DNA of 64,000 bases. Origin: Endomychus coccineus (Eukaryota > Arthropoda > Insecta > Coleoptera > Endomychidae). Location: contig OY294067.1 of assembly GCA_958510875.1 (NCBI GenBank), positions 151,416,962-151,480,961 on the forward strand, read 5' to 3'. A program made the translations under genes and the position numbers. This document shows, piece by piece, positions 1 to 12,492 of this stretch. Each line of letters opens with the position of its first letter. Positions within the stretch are counted from its first letter, which is position 1. The notes under the pieces were generated by a model that searched no databases, was not told where the DNA came from, and worked only from the letters and a program-made list of their open reading frames with translations.

Positions 1-1029
1 TCATTTAGGGCAAAATCCTTTGTTACCCGCCAACAATAATTCGACCGTTAAAAATTACATAGTCATAGTCATAGAGTGAATAATAGGAAGAAATGTTGGA
101 GCATATAATAATCACTAATAAATGGATATGAATCATCTTATTTTCATAGAAGCAGACATACAGGTTGGCACTCATTCACTATTATAGAAATAACTGTAAT
201 AATGATACACAATTTTTTTTATATTTCAATATCTTATTCTCATGGAAACATACAGCCAGAGGGACACGCGACTAGTGATAATAATAAACTGATTTCCCAA
301 TCAAATAATTGTTAGAAAAAGGGAAGCATACCCATAGTAGGTCTGCAAACCACAAAATATTGATAAAGACTACCTACCGTATGAAGTATGGGCATGTGGG
401 AACCACACTTAAATCAGTGCTGTCAAGCTATGTAGCAGCGTCGTGCTGTCAACTTATCAAAATAACAATGTCATATACAAATAGCCGTATCTTTTTTTGG
501 ATATTCGATCATTTTATTTTCGTCAAAGCATACAGCCAGACAGATAGAAGTACACACGAATAGTAACAATGATACAGATTTTTCAATCAAATATTTTTAA
601 CAAGACTCCAGTTTGAATCTGCATCAGCGATTCTAGACCAGGTATTAAAACCCGCTCCATAAACTTTTGCTTCCAATAGCATAGGTAGGAAACTCCAAGT
701 GGCAACGTTATCGCAGGTTAGATTGTCAAATTGTTATATATTTTGAGGAATACTAACCTAGTAAACGTTATTTTGAAGTTAATTTTTATAATTGATTGAT
801 TTTCTTATCACGGTCTTATTCGTTCTTCGATTTTAGAAAAGAAGGAATAGCTACTCAGTGCAGGATTGACTGCTCTAATATGTTCCTTCTTCAAGAATAT
901 CAAAGAACAAAAGAAGCCATGAACATGAAGCATGTAAACTCGCGACATTGAGAGAAACAGGTTACTACATGATCTCAACGCTGGAGCATCACCTGCAAAT
1001 TGTTCCTTCTTTCAGACAGTAAGACAGTG
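1..1029. other. AT-rich intergenic DNA, nothing recognised
   Basis: I see no coding similarity, splice structure or clear repeat boundary here. Short open frames exist but have no recognisable motifs. Confidence 0.5.
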
Positions 1030-1760
1030 AGATAAGCTAGCAGAGCCACATGAAGATTCAAGTTTGAGGAAAGTAATTCGGGTGCTAAAATTATAGGCTC
1101 TTCAATTATGACAAGAAAAATGCATTTTATCCTGTCAAACTCAGTGTTTCTTCTATGGCTTCAGTTGAGATCAACTGTAGGTTGGCATGAGATCATAAAT
1201 TTGATGAAAATAGTAATTAGATACATAGGAATTATAGGCTATTTATAGGATTTTTTGAACACAACTACAAATTATCAGGCACTTTTGTTTAAGACGGGGC
1301 AATGCTGACCTAAGATAAGCTAACAAAGCCACCTAAGAATTCACGTTTGAGGAAAGTAATTCGGCTGCTAAAATTATAGGCTATTCAGTTACGACAAGAA
1401 GAATGCATTTTATCCTGTCAAACTCAGTGTTTCTGTGGCCTCGGTTGAGATGAACCGTAGGTCGGGATTATATCATAAAATTTGATGCATATAGAAAATC
1501 CTCACATAGCAATTATAGGATATTCATAAGGTTTTTTTAGACACAACTACAAATTTAAAATAAAAAACTGAGGGTCTGACTGACTTAAGACAAGCTAGCA
1601 GAGCGACCTATAAATTTACATTTATGAAAAATAAGTCAGGTCCCCATTTATAGGCTTTTCGCATGATGTGACAAGAAATATGGTTTTTATACAATCACAT
1701 TTTTTTTTCTAGGCTTCTATTGCATGTATCGAGCTGAAAAAATTCTGCTCGGAACCAAAA
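1030..1760 (+). repeat. Three tandem units of about 280 bp
   Basis: The phrase AAGATAAGCTAGCAGAGCCA recurs with changes at about 1031, 1312 and 1588. Each copy is followed by the same order of blocks: GTTTGAGGAAAGTAATTCGG, ATTATAGGCT, and CCTGTCAAACTCAGTGTTTC. The spacings are about 281 and 276 bp and the third unit is partial and most diverged. Related sequence lies in the opposite orientation at 8160-8660, next to the PIF/Harbinger relic, so the units may belong to a non-autonomous mobile element or a short satellite. No protein is encoded. Confidence 0.75.
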
Positions 1761-2554
1761 AGCAATTACGTTGCAGAGTATTTATTCAACTCATTTTGGC
1801 GTCAAATTTAAATAGAAACTTGTCATATCGATTCTAGCACTGAAAACATCGGAGTACTGTATTAGTTTTTTTTTTTTGAGAATGTGTTTCACAAAATTCT
1901 ACTACACATATTATTTGTGGAATTTTAAACATCGTTTGAGAAAATATAAATACACATTTTGCTGATAGTTATTGGTTTTTATGTTAAAAGTCTTAAAAGG
2001 GGCGTAAAGAAATCATAAATCTATTACCAAAATTGTTGTCGTGTATTCAACATAATAATTCATCTCAACCCATTAGAATAAATTATTATTATGTGAAATT
2101 TGCAAACATGTTTGCAGTTAAGCCAACTGCGAGTTCGTAGCATGATCGAAAAAAATTACCCGTTTGAACAATAACTGCTTAAAGAATTTGCATAAATTAT
2201 CGGGATTTATGGTAAACTAAAATTCCGTTCAGCCTAAGCCTGGAATGAATTAATTTTGCAATAATATATACTGACAATAATAAGTTTTTTTCTTGCTATT
2301 CTGAAAGTCTGAGCGTATCGGACTGTTGAGTGCTTTATTATTCTTAAGCAGTTTCACAGTAAAGAAATAGGTACGCAATAAACAATTTCAAAAACGAATA
2401 AACAAATACAAAAAACAAAAACAATATGGAGATTGCCATAAAAAGTACGTAGAGCAAAACAATTTCGTTCATTGGATCTGTTTATACATACTTGTTTTAT
2501 GGTATACACTGCAGTGGAAGAATCGGTTGGTAGAGGTGCACTAGTACAATATCA
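1761..2554. other. AT-rich intergenic DNA, nothing recognised
   Basis: Contains T and A homopolymer runs. I found no gene, repeat pair or RNA gene. Confidence 0.5.
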
Positions 2555-2562
2555 GTGTAGAC

Positions 2563-3213
2563 CACGGTCATATATACAGGTCTGGAATCTCTATGTTTGA
2601 CATGAGTCTCTTACATGTCGCCAAACTCGTAGTCCATCGCTCAGCCACCAGCTGGCGCATGGATCGAAGTATGTTGTAAGGATTGCGTCATATCGTTCAA
2701 ATGTCAAGCCCCACAATACAAAGATTGATTGATAATAACCGCACATTTTAAGTTAAGTAATTTTTCTCGTAACGCAATATTCACTATTCTGATGAGGATG
2801 AGAGAGAAATAGAACTGTTACTCTTGTCAAAATGTATTACTCACCCTAAACATAACTTCATAAAAGACCTCGTTAAAACGATTTCTTTCCGGAATCACAA
2901 GCATCCACTTTTTTCGCATTTCCGCATCTTTCGGCACTTTAAAAACAGTTTTTTGCTTTACGTTTTTGTACCCCGTTTTGCATTACGGCACAATGCACGA
3001 TTTCATCATTTTTTACTAAATACGCCGGTATTCCTTGTGTTTACAAGTCAACAATGACAGTTGCCAGATAACACTGTCGTATACATGCCAGAGAACGTCT
3101 CTCGACTCATGCGCCACCCTCTTGGTACTACGCAACAGATGACGCTTAGCGGACTCACTTTTCACATAGGAAACAGCCTCGAGATTTCAGACCTGTAAGT
3201 ATATACGACCGTG
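2563..3213 (-). mobile_element. Non-autonomous P-superfamily element, copy 1
   Basis: The ends are inverted repeats: CACGGTCATATATACAGGTC at the left and its imperfect complement, ending GACCGTG, at the right. The element is flanked by 8-bp near-duplications GTGTAGAC (2555-2562) and GTCTAGAC (3214-3221), which differ at one base. An 8-bp duplication fits P elements and hAT elements. P is favoured because the inside carries a THAP-type exon on the minus strand, and because GTCTAGAC resembles the palindromic 8-bp target preference known for Drosophila P. A second copy lies at 17354-17936. At 651 bp there is no room for a full transposase, so it would need one supplied in trans. Confidence 0.8.
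2845..3009 (-). pseudogene. THAP-domain first exon of a P-type transposase, degraded
   Basis: Reading the minus strand from ATG at 3009-3007 gives a start resembling a THAP zinc finger: CIVP, a stop (TAA), then CKTGY, which is the C-x4-C pair. It continues with VFKVPKDAEMRKKW and a conserved IP pair. These match the N-terminal DNA-binding domain of P transposases (hydrophobic-FKVP block, invariant Trp). The frame runs into GG followed by GTGAGT at 2844-2839, a good splice donor, so this looks like exon 1. The downstream C-x2-H pair is not intact here. It is non-functional because of the internal stop and the missing downstream exons. Confidence 0.7.
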
Positions 3214-3221
3214 GTCTAGAC

Positions 3222-5629
3222 TCATGAGTTCCCCCGGTTAATTCTAGTTTCGAGAGATACTTCCCGCATCCACAAAGTGATCATATATATTTCATTTTTC
3301 GAATCTGGGGTGTTTTGGGCCACATATATATGAAGGCCAACGGAGTAAGAGTATTTATTGCATGTATAAACTATTGTATACAATTGTCAAATAAAATATG
3401 AAAATTATATTCTAAGATATAAAAAAAGATTTAAAATGTTTGTAAGTAAATGTAGTTAATAATTTATATGGAAAACAGAATGGCCTCAACATATTTGAGT
3501 GAACACGTATGACATGCCATACAAAACTATGTGAAATAATCAATTGGCCAATGGGGCAACAAAAATTCTTTTATCGAGTAGAATGCATGATGAAGAAAAA
3601 AAAAATTTAATATGGATTAAGAAACATTGAGTGAGCACTCTTTCTGCTTCTTAGGTAGCTTGTTCATAGATATTTTTTTATAATAGTTAGCAGAACAGCG
3701 ACTCGAATTCAATCTTAAGTAGTCAATATGAATATTATGGCAACATCTAGTGTTATAATTAGGCAGATTATCATTAAAAACATTTGTATCAGACGACATA
3801 CCCATTAGTATGCAATTATAAATATATAGTGACGGAAAAGTCATAATTTTGAAATCAATAAAACTGTTTCTAACGTCATTTCTAAAACGTTTATTTGTTA
3901 AGATTCTCAATACTTTTCTTTGAAGGCGAAAAATCCTATCCGAATGAGGTGTATTACCTCAGCCTGTCAGGTGTAAGATACGCAATTTCCACCTTCCCTT
4001 GATTCTAAATTAATTGAAAAGATGAATTTACCCAAGTTACTGATATTTCCCAAGCTAGCTCAAATTTGTGGTTGTCCGGCCCTTTTCGTTAACAATAATG
4101 ATACATGCCCTATTACTTTTTAAACAACAAACCCTGGGCGCCACCACGAGAAAAAAAAGAAGAATTGCAGGCTGTTATAAATGAAGAAATAAGCATCATT
4201 GAATTGGTAGTAAGCAAAAAGGAAAAGAAACGAAGCATATAAAAACAATAACAAATATATTCAAATATTGATGAACAATAGAAAATCTTTAGCAAACTCG
4301 CATGCCCTTTCGGGGCACCGATATAGAATTGAAACAATTATAAATGAAGTAATCAATCTACTTTCACTCAGCGATTACGACCAGCATCTAATTCATCATG
4401 GTAATGAAAGTTGCAACATTTATATCAAAATTACTCCCCTGTGTATCTCATGTGGTCCTAATGGTGACTCCGCGAGGTCTCTAGTAGTGTATTGGATCTA
4501 ATATCCTCCTATCGAAAAAGAAAAAAAATACACGATGTCCACAAGAGAGGTAAAATGTAATACGTGCAATGACTCAGTAATGACGCTGTGAATAGCTGAG
4601 TTAAGCCGAATAAATATTAAATAAGTGAAGCCAAGATAAATTATAATTACAATTACAGATTGAATTAAAATGTGACAATTAATCAGAATTTACTACGAAA
4701 TGAATTTAAACAAGGTTAGAAAAAATGAATTGAGTTTGAAAATAAGATATGATTTATGGTTCAGAGATTCCTAGAACCACGTGGGTGGATTTCGTATTAT
4801 TAGGCCTCTTTAGTACGATTACGGGATAGTTCAACAAGTCCCACGTTAACTCTATAATCGAAGGTATATAGGAACAAGGCTCGTGGAATTATAGATATGG
4901 AGTGGTTAGTTCTAGCCCATCCTCTATATGTTTCGTACCTTTTCATTCGGATAACGGTACGTTGTTCGTAATATGAGGAGTTCAAAGCAAAAAAACATAA
5001 ACGATATAATAACCCCACGTGTATTCAGAAAATGATGGAATCAAGTGATTTCGCCAATTGAATAAATGATATAGATAAAATTAAAATGTCCATAATCAAA
5101 AGATCTTGGTGCCTGTTGTAAGAGCAGGAAACAATCAAAGTTCTGTATACATTAGAGTAGGCCTGATTGTGAATGAAATATTAAAGATTCAATGCTACTC
5201 TAAAAACAATTTAATGAATAACTTTGATTAAGACCTACCTTGTATTCACAGTCATACCTAAGATGCAAAGTTATCATCCGCAACCTGTTTTATTCAGATT
5301 CTCCCTTCCTAATTAATAACTTGGGTGTGGAGGTTACAATATAGTATCCGTTGAATCCGCGTATTACTTACAGTTAACTATATCATTTAAGATAGAGTTC
5401 TTTAATTGGGAGGAAGTTCAAGGATATATAATCAAATAATTATAGGGTTCTATCATGAATAATGATATGTAACGATTCATTCAAAAGTCGAATCGTTACA
5501 CAGGGCATATGACATATGTGACTGAATAAGGGAGAAGTATGCCATGCGCATCGCCTCCTCAGGCAAATAGTTTACTGAATCTCTTATCTTATTTTTTGAG
5601 ATTCTGTTAGCTATACCATCAACATGACA
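3222..5629. other. AT-rich intergenic DNA without recognised genes
   Basis: No open frame here shows a recognisable domain. The segment at about 4776-5025 begins ACCACGTGGGT and ends AACCCCACGTG, a short imperfect inverted pair that could bound a small MITE. The support is weak because no target duplication is visible. Confidence 0.45.
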
Positions 5630-5990
5630 TTCCTGAGGACTGGATCAAATAAGATATCCAAAAACTTTATATAGTCATGGTTTTCAAAAGTAATGTTTCA
5701 GTGTGTGAATAACATTATACCAGTTTTGTCAAGGTTTACGGACAGTTCATTTGCACAAAACCATTCAGAAAACTTTCTTGAGAATCCCTCAAGCAAGCCA
5801 CCAAATCCCTTTCATCATTCTCGTTTCGAATCATACTGGTATCATCAGCAAAGAGCAGGAGATCAGCCGCTCCCACCGCCTGAACCAGATCATTAATGTG
5901 AATAGGGAACAGTAGCGTACCAAGGACATACCCCTGTAGAACTCCACACTATAGACAACCTCACCATGTTCCGAGGAGGTTCCATTGATG
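5630..5990 (-). pseudogene. Non-LTR retrotransposon reverse transcriptase fragment
   Basis: On the minus strand a frame reads GYVLGTLLFPIHINDL, then LLLFADDTSMI, and after a frame change WFCANELSVNLDKTGIM. These are the consecutive palm motifs of jockey/R1/I-type reverse transcriptases, with the catalytic FADD box at about 5839-5853. Only about 120 codons remain, with frame changes, and neither an endonuclease nor an ORF1 lies nearby. It is a 5'-truncated dead copy; the clade cannot be fixed from this piece. Confidence 0.8.
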
Positions 5991-6950
5991 ACAATGGAAG
6001 ATGGTGAAAGTGAACCAGGTATGTATATAATTCAATTCCTCTTAATGTTTACGTTGTGTTGTTTAATGGTGATGTTTGCCCCTAAACTTTACAATATATT
6101 TTGGCTAGAAGTAGTTCGTGGTTCACGATATAGGAATTTCTGTTTTATCGTGAAAAATTGAAAATATTCTATACACTTTTTATTTTCAAAAAATTGCTTC
6201 AATGGTTATACCAAATAAAGTCATTTTAACCTCAAATATTATGATATACCACTCCTTGTAGAAATAAACATCACCTTTCAGTACAAGTGGTATCTGAAGT
6301 AATATAGCTTTTTTTAAACAAATTTATCAGAAATCTGAATTAAGACAAACCTGTATCACATCTTGATGATATACTATTCTGAGTCTAAGTTTATTTGAAG
6401 CAAGGAAATAAAGTTAGTTAGCTAGTTGTTAATCAAAAATGACTAACCAAACTATCTTTTTTACTTAAATACATGTGCGGTTCTAAGCAAAAACTGTTTA
6501 AACTAAATAAGTTTTATCATTTGGCGATCTTTTTGGATTTAGTTCATAAATAATAAAAACTCGTGAAATGGCAGTAAATAATTTTGATATTTTTTCTATC
6601 CTTGAATAAAAGTCATAATTATTTTGTTTGACTTAATTTTAACATATGGAACAGCAAGAAACATGAATTTAATTATAATTTGAACTTCAATCCGTCTAAA
6701 ACGTATTCAATTTTGAATTAATTTGAATTTACTAAACTGACAAATTGACGTCTTTTTAGTTAGTTAAATTTAATATAATTATTCAAAAGTAAGGAAATTA
6801 ATAAAAAGAAAACTGTTTTAATGATATAAATTCCAAGACTATTATTAAAAACTTACTAAGTGCACCAAAAATACTAAATACTCAGACCGCCATAATTTGA
6901 CAACACTTTGTCAAAAATTGATGAATCTTTGAGTTTCCTCTTCAAGACAA
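5991..6950. other. AT-rich intergenic DNA, nothing recognised
   Basis: No coding motif or repeat partner was found elsewhere in the window. Confidence 0.5.
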
Positions 6951-7367
6951 GCAAGTTAATGTGACTTCAAATCCTCACCTAAAAAAACAAATATTCATGA
7001 TGTCAAAAATTTCAAACTTTGACAACTTCTACCGTGTTCGAAAAAATCATTGGCTCAATCTACTGCCAAGGCGAGAAGTTTTTTTCCTATAAGGTCTTGG
7101 AAAATGTGACTCACAATTATTTAACAATTTTTCAAATCTATCACGCATTTTGGGCGACTTGGGTTCTATCGCGACTAATTTTGCACAAAAATGATGACTC
7201 TTTGAGTTATGCCAAGTTGAAAACTGTATCTTTCAGGACAAGTAAGTAAATAATCTTCGTCGCATGCGGTATAAGTTGTCACAGTATGACATTTTTTGAC
7301 ATCATGTTAATTTTATTCTCAGGATGATGGCAGGGGTAGGAATGGATTTGAAGTCACATTAACTTGC
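6951..7367. mobile_element. MITE-like element with perfect 24-bp terminal inverted repeats
   Basis: Positions 6951-6974, beginning GCAAGTTAATGTGACTTC, are repeated exactly in reverse complement at 7344-7367. They enclose 369 bp with no recognisable coding content. Length and structure fit a miniature inverted-repeat element. The flanks (AGACAA on the left, ATGCCC on the right) show no clear target duplication, so the true ends may differ by a few bases and the superfamily is not assignable. Confidence 0.6.
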
Positions 7368-8150
7368 ATGCCCTTAAAAAGGCAATTAAAACTCCGTACC
7401 GATGGTTAAAGTTTGTCCACTAAAAAATTTTTTTTTTCGTAAAAGGTTTGACGGAGGCGGAAATAATTTCATCTAATATCGCATGCATACCCTTAAAGTA
7501 GGTATGCTAAGATTTTTGCCTTCGAAGATTCATTCAAATTGGTTGAAAATAGGCTGAGTTATGACGGATGGAAAATCGGCAAAATTTCACCCACTTCGTA
7601 TTTTATTCCCATCAGTGTATGAGTTCCGTAGTTTTCAGTGGATATGGAATTCACAAATTGGATCGTTCGCAAAATTAATCTAGGTGCAAATTAGTTCTCA
7701 ATTCATGACGATTCTATGTATGTTTGTTTTGTTTCTGTAAGTTTGAAAAAAGTTTATCTAACAAAGTGAAAACTATGTGGATATTGGTGCGAGTACAAAT
7801 CATAATTTTCTTAGTGCAAATGAGTCCAAGGTTAGTTTTAAATTATAGTTCTTTTTATTTGAATTTACGCAAAGTAAGGCTACCAATTTTATGTAGGACA
7901 ATATTGCTATATTGATTGGTGACAATGATACACAATATTATATTTACTCGTTACAATAATATTATTTCAAATCAATTGCAGCTCAACTACTAAGAATGAA
8001 TATACGATAATGTTGTTTCCTGATCAAAATACGATAAGTCCATGATTAGGTTATTGTATCCCAATTTATGCAGAATACAACTACATTAATAAAATTTAAA
8101 AAGATAGAAGTTTGTTACTGTAAAAACATATTTCTAGTCATTTTCTTTGA
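7368..8150. other. AT-rich intergenic DNA, nothing recognised
   Basis: No gene or bounded repeat seen. Confidence 0.45.
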
Positions 8151-8159
8151 ATCTGTAAA

Positions 8160-8660
8160 GAGCCTATAAATATGGGACAAAGTTCTTCGTATCCCTCCTA
8201 CCTTATGTGCCTTCAAGTTTATAGTTTTGTTCGAAAAAAGCCTATAAATAGCCTATGATTTCTATGTAACTATTTTCTAATTTCATCAAATTTTATGATT
8301 TCATGCCGACCTACAGTTCATCCCAACCGAGGTCATGATAGGATCAGGTGGATATGTGGCTTATCTTAGGTCAGCAGAGCCTCGGCTTAAAAAATTTGTG
8401 CCTGAAAATTTGTAGTTGTTTTTTGTGTTCAAAAAAAGCCTATAATTTCTATGTAACTATAATCTATTCCGATCAAATTGTATGATCTCAAGCCGACCTA
8501 CAGTTCATCTCATTTTTAGGTGGCTCTGCTAGCTTATCTTGAGCCAGCGAAGCCTCGTTTTCCTTGTTTTCAATTGTGCCTTGAAATATATAGTTGTGTG
8601 TGAGAAATGCCTATAAATAGCCTATAATTCCGATGTATTTTATTCCATTTTTCTAAAATG
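8160..8660 (-). repeat. Inverted, diverged relatives of the 1.0-1.8 kb tandem units
   Basis: Read on the minus strand, this region shows the same blocks as 1030-1760: ATAGGCTATTTATAGG, a CTGTAGGTCGGC-type block, and AAGATAAGCCACATATCCACC or close variants. Landmark copies occur near 8350, 8520 and 8655, so the spacing is shorter (about 140-170 bp). The array directly abuts the truncated end of the PIF/Harbinger transposase at 8667, so a shared mobile unit is possible. Confidence 0.65.
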
Positions 8661-8666
8661 GCTCTG

Positions 8667-9480
8667 CTAGCTTTGGGGAAGTTGTGTCAGTGGTGTAAGT
8701 AGAAAATTAGAATTTGCGTAGCCACTGTCACCTAATGACACTGCGTTTCCAAACTCAATATTTTCCATCCCGGCTTTAATTCTGGTATTACTGAGTATTG
8801 TTTGGTCGTGGGCTGCTCCAGGCACACGAGCAACAATATCTGTAATATACAAGTTCTTATCACACACTGCCTGCACAGTCCATTGAAAGTAGCCTTTCCT
8901 ATTGTGATAGCTTTCAGCATTATCTCCTCCTGAAGATTGTATGCGTATGTGTGTGCAGTCTATAGCACCAATTACATGTCGCTGCAATATTTTAAAATTG
9001 TTCATTCACTTCTCTTGACCAGCTTCTGTTTCTGCCAAATGAATAACTTGGGCACATAATGAGGCAATTGCATTAGTGACTTGGGTCATAATAACACAGG
9101 CTGGCGTCCTGCTGACTCCAGCAAAATCACAAGCTATAAGAAGCATATTCCCTGTTGCATAAAAACGCAAAGATAATAATAACTTTGTTCCTGGGGAAAT
9201 TGCATTATTTCTGTCTGTAGCAGTTTTTGAATTAACTCCAATTTCACAAGTGTGTTTTTGCAGACGGAAACGTTTGAAAAATTCCAGTTCGTCGTATTCA
9301 TCAAAATAATTTAACCTTAGAAATTGTAAGTGTTATAATCTCAAATTTACAGATATACCTATAATTTACATTATGGATTTCGAAGCCTTATAATAACTTC
9401 ATCTTCGAAGTCTTCTTCGTCGGTCGAAAGTTGGTATATTCGTTGGATCCATTGGTTCAGATACAGAATGCAAATTTGAA
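8667..9480 (-). pseudogene. PIF/Harbinger transposase (HARBI1-like), truncated
   Basis: The minus-strand frame from about 9320 reads YDELEFFKRFRL, then LRFYATGNMLLIACDFAGVS, an in-frame TGA near 9006, then IGAIDCTHI and GDSGY. This is the order of a DDE_Tnp_4 nuclease, with the first Asp in AIDCTHI and the second in GDSGY. The third catalytic acid lies beyond the 8667 break and is missing. A short N-terminal piece at about 9380-9480 (ending DEVIIRL) is separated by an apparent intron or deletion. The stop, a frameshift near the N-terminus and the missing C-terminus make it dead. The repeats at 8160-8660 lie immediately downstream. Confidence 0.85.
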
Positions 9481-9489
9481 ATAATTGGT

Positions 9490-9697
9490 CAAATGTCTAC
9501 AACATCGAAAAACATACGTACAACGACGGCCAATAGAAAAGCGAAATAGCGCTGTACCTAGTATACGGCCGAGGGATAACTTATCTCCAGTTTATACTGT
9601 TATTTGGCCGTATACCTCAAATGTAGAACGCAGGTAGCGGAGTTATTCTCGGTATAACCTTATTCCCAGTTTATACTCTCATTGTAAAACCGGGTCT
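9490..9697 (-). mobile_element. Probable terminal region of the PIF/Harbinger element
   Basis: The minus strand starts ACCCGGTTTTACAATGAGAG near 9696 and reads toward the transposase. GGG/CCC-rich tips with GTTTTACAATGAGAGT are typical of insect Harbinger ends. Internal short inverted blocks (TTATACTG, TATACGGCC) also recur. The other end of the element is not identifiable because the 3' side is truncated. Confidence 0.5.
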
Positions 9698-9886
9698 AAT
9701 ACAGAATACAGAATCTACAAGGTTTTGATAAGCCTGAAAATAGCAAAAAAATTCTATCCAATTCCACCTTCACCGAAAACTTTTAAAAATTCATCTTATC
9801 ATAAATTTCATTAATTCCACTTCAATCGTTAATATGACAGCTTAAATAGGATCCGGCCTTCAAAAAATCTTGAAGTAGTAATACAT

Positions 9887-10372
9887 TTGAACCGTATAAT
9901 ACTGTGCACAAAAAAGACAAATATCCAATTTCAATACGATGAAAATCAGATTCCTAAGACGTTCATGATAACTGTTGAGCCAATGGTGGAAAAAATTATT
10001 CAAATACCTTGGAACACAAATAACGATACGTATATGTTAAATTATACAGAAATTCAAGAGAAACTAGAAATTCCATGTGCTATAGTCTCAATACATGAAA
10101 ACATAGCCACTATTACAATTATTAATAGTAATAAATTGCTTATAACCTTCACAATAGATAAGCCTTTCGATGTCGAAGATATAGACATAAGCGGGGTAAA
10201 CTTTTATGAAGAAAAGTATATTGACACCGACATCACTGAAGAAATTGGGGAATTACAAGAACATAACATGAAAGATATTGAGCTAAATCACATGAACAAA
10301 AAAGAAAGGGAAGTTATAAGAAAACTTTGTCACAAATATAGACATATATTCCTACATGAAAAATACCTCTAA
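9887..10372 (+). pseudogene. Gypsy 1 pol segment preceding reverse transcriptase
   Basis: A 161-codon open stretch. Its C-terminal part (LNHMNKKEREVIRKLCHKY, then HIFLHE) matches the connector that precedes reverse transcriptase in 17.6/297-type Gypsy elements, where a helix of the form L-x2-E-R-x2-I-x2-L is followed by F. The N-terminal part fits the divergent region after the protease; the protease itself (D-T/S-G) is not recognisable. It stops at 10372 and the following sequence is frame-shifted. Confidence 0.65.
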
Positions 10373-10530
10373 CATTCACAAGCCAAAGTAAGCGCGACAT
10401 AAAAATAACGAGTGATATTTCAATTTTAACAAAATTTTACCGATATCCCCACATTTATAAAAACGAAGTAACAAAACAGATAAACAACATCCTGGAACAA
10501 CAAATAATCCAACCTTCTACCACACCATGA

Positions 10531-10800
10531 AGCTCACCTGTATGGATAGTACCGAAAAAGCAAGACGCCTCTGGAAAGAGGCAATGGAGAATGGTTATCG
10601 ATTACAGGAACTTAAACCAAATCACTGTCGATGATAAGTATCCTTTAACAAATATTACTGATATTCTAGATAAATTGGGAAAAAGCATTTGCTTCACAAC
10701 ATTAGATCTAGCATATGGATTCCACCAAGTAGAGATGAACCCAGATGATATAGAGAAAACCGCCTTTGGCACAGAATACAGAAGGACACTATGAGTTTGA
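10531..10800 (+). pseudogene. Gypsy 1 reverse transcriptase fingers/palm fragment
   Basis: [10 protein letters not shown] is followed by [32 protein letters not shown] and TAFGTE, the conserved finger and first palm motifs of Gypsy reverse transcriptase. The Asp of TTLDL is the first catalytic residue. Frames change within the segment. The Y-x-DD box expected about 60 codons later is not intact (10860-10920), so the enzyme is inactive. Confidence 0.85.
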
Positions 10801-10919
10801 ACGAATGTCATTTGGATCAAAACATTAACCCTCAACGTTCCAAAGAGTAATGAATAATATCCTACAGTGGATCCAAGACGAAAAATGTCCAATCTACCCA
10901 GACAGACAGACATTGAGAG

Positions 10920-11340
10920 ACTAAAAGAAGTGATTGAACGCTTGAGAAAAGCGAAACTGAAGATACAACTAGATAAATCTGAGTTTCTGAAAAATGATGT
11001 AGCTTACCTAGGATACATAATAATAGCAGAAGGTGCCAAATCCTGAAAAACTGAAATCCTGCTTAAGCTTTCCAGTTCCGAAAACGTCAAAGGAAATCAA
11101 AGGTTTCTAAAACTTCTAGTTTATTACAGAAAATTCATCTAAGTCTTACTAAGCCACGGACATCATGTCTTAAAAAAGGATCAAAAATAGAACAAAATTC
11201 GCAACTGACAAACAAAGTTTAGAAAAACGTCCAATTCTAATATACTTCACGAAACCTCACCACGGATGTGTTCAATTTTTGTCTTGGATCCATATTGTCG
11301 AAGGATCATTCCATTCAGATAAACCAATTGCATTGGAACT
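10920..11340 (+). pseudogene. Gypsy 1 reverse transcriptase thumb and RNase H remnants
   Basis: In changing frames: LKEVIERLRKAKLKIQLDKS and EFLKNDVAYLGYII, then a diverged VYYRKFI and an RNase H-like start (T-T-D-V) near 11260. This is the normal order after the palm. Multiple stops. Confidence 0.65.
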
Positions 11341-12049
11341 TTATTTTCTAATAACTTGCTCAATTCGAAATATATTCAAACATTTCTCAATAACGCATCT
11401 CGAACATTCTGAAACTAGGTATAGTACCATCGAAAAAGAAAGAACTTGCGATCGCTTGTGCCACCAAACATTCCCGAACTCACCTATATAGAAGAAAGCT
11501 CTTCCTTCACACAAACCACCGCCCACTCGTGTGGTTATTCCAATTAAAATACCCTAATTCTAAGCCTACTCGTAGGAGATGGAGGATGGAAGAATTCATA
11601 CGGAATAATTTATTAGAAAGGCAAGCACAACACTAATATAGATGCGTTCTCTAGGATTCATCTAAATACACTGAAAACAGAATTCACTGCAGCAAATATC
11701 GATAGTATAGATTTCGAGACAGTTCTAAAAGAGAATTGTAACTCAGACGAATTCATCAGTCTAAGTATGAGTGGCAATAGTAAGAAGGAACTACGGCAAA
11801 TGAAACGTTCTCTTCTACTTTACTAACCACAAACTTTACTTCTGCAAAGTACACGCGGAAGAATTCTCAAATAATGGACTCAAAATAATAAGGTGCACTT
11901 TAAATAAAATCAATGTCTATGAAGAAGAAGAAAAGACTTATTCAAAACTACCTCGAAGGAAAATGGAACCATAGGGGCATCCAAGAGACTATGCATATTA
12001 CTTATCATTAGTCTAATATCCAAAATTCTATTGCAAAGTATATAAACTC

Positions 12050-12382
12050 ATGAAATTGGAACTTGGAAAAGGACCAAATACGTTAGAATTCCACCAAAAC
12101 CCCACTAAGCAAAACAGAAACACCGAGCAAACCATTCTTGTCACTATTTATGGATACTTTCAGAGTAGAATCTACACAATTTTCAATAATAACTCACTCA
12201 ATCACAATTTTACCCAAGCACACTCACTTCCAACTAAAAATTGCATGAAAATAATGAAAGTCATACTTATTTGTATTCAACATTTCGGAACATCAGAAAT
12301 GATCATACCAGATGAAGGAACCGAATTTGTAAATGAACCCCTTCAGGAATTCCTAAAACTTTATAAAATGAATTGTCAGTGA
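12050..12382 (+). pseudogene. Gypsy 1 integrase catalytic core fragment
   Basis: The stretch around 12300 reads IPDEGTEFVNEPLQEFLKLY, matching the D-x-G-x-E-F block of the retroviral-type integrase core (second catalytic Asp). About 90 codons of preceding core are degraded. The first zinc-binding region (HHCC) upstream is not recognisable. Confidence 0.65.
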
Positions 12383-12492
12383 TAACAGTAGATAGGCCCG
12401 GATCAAATTTCTATATCGAAAGATTTCATTCAACTATAAAAGAACATCTAACAATACTACGCAATGATAACTAAGAAGGAATAAAAGAAGTA

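Noticed and set aside
2790..2815. CTGATGAGGATGAGAGAGAAATA, resembling a hammerhead core with GAAA
   Set aside because: The segment between core boxes cannot form a stem and there is no stem I partner. It lies inside a P-type element.
4800..5018. A 72-codon minus-strand open frame with Arg/Tyr-rich composition
   Set aside because: No motif or homologous region is recognised, and it falls within a possible small inverted-repeat unit.
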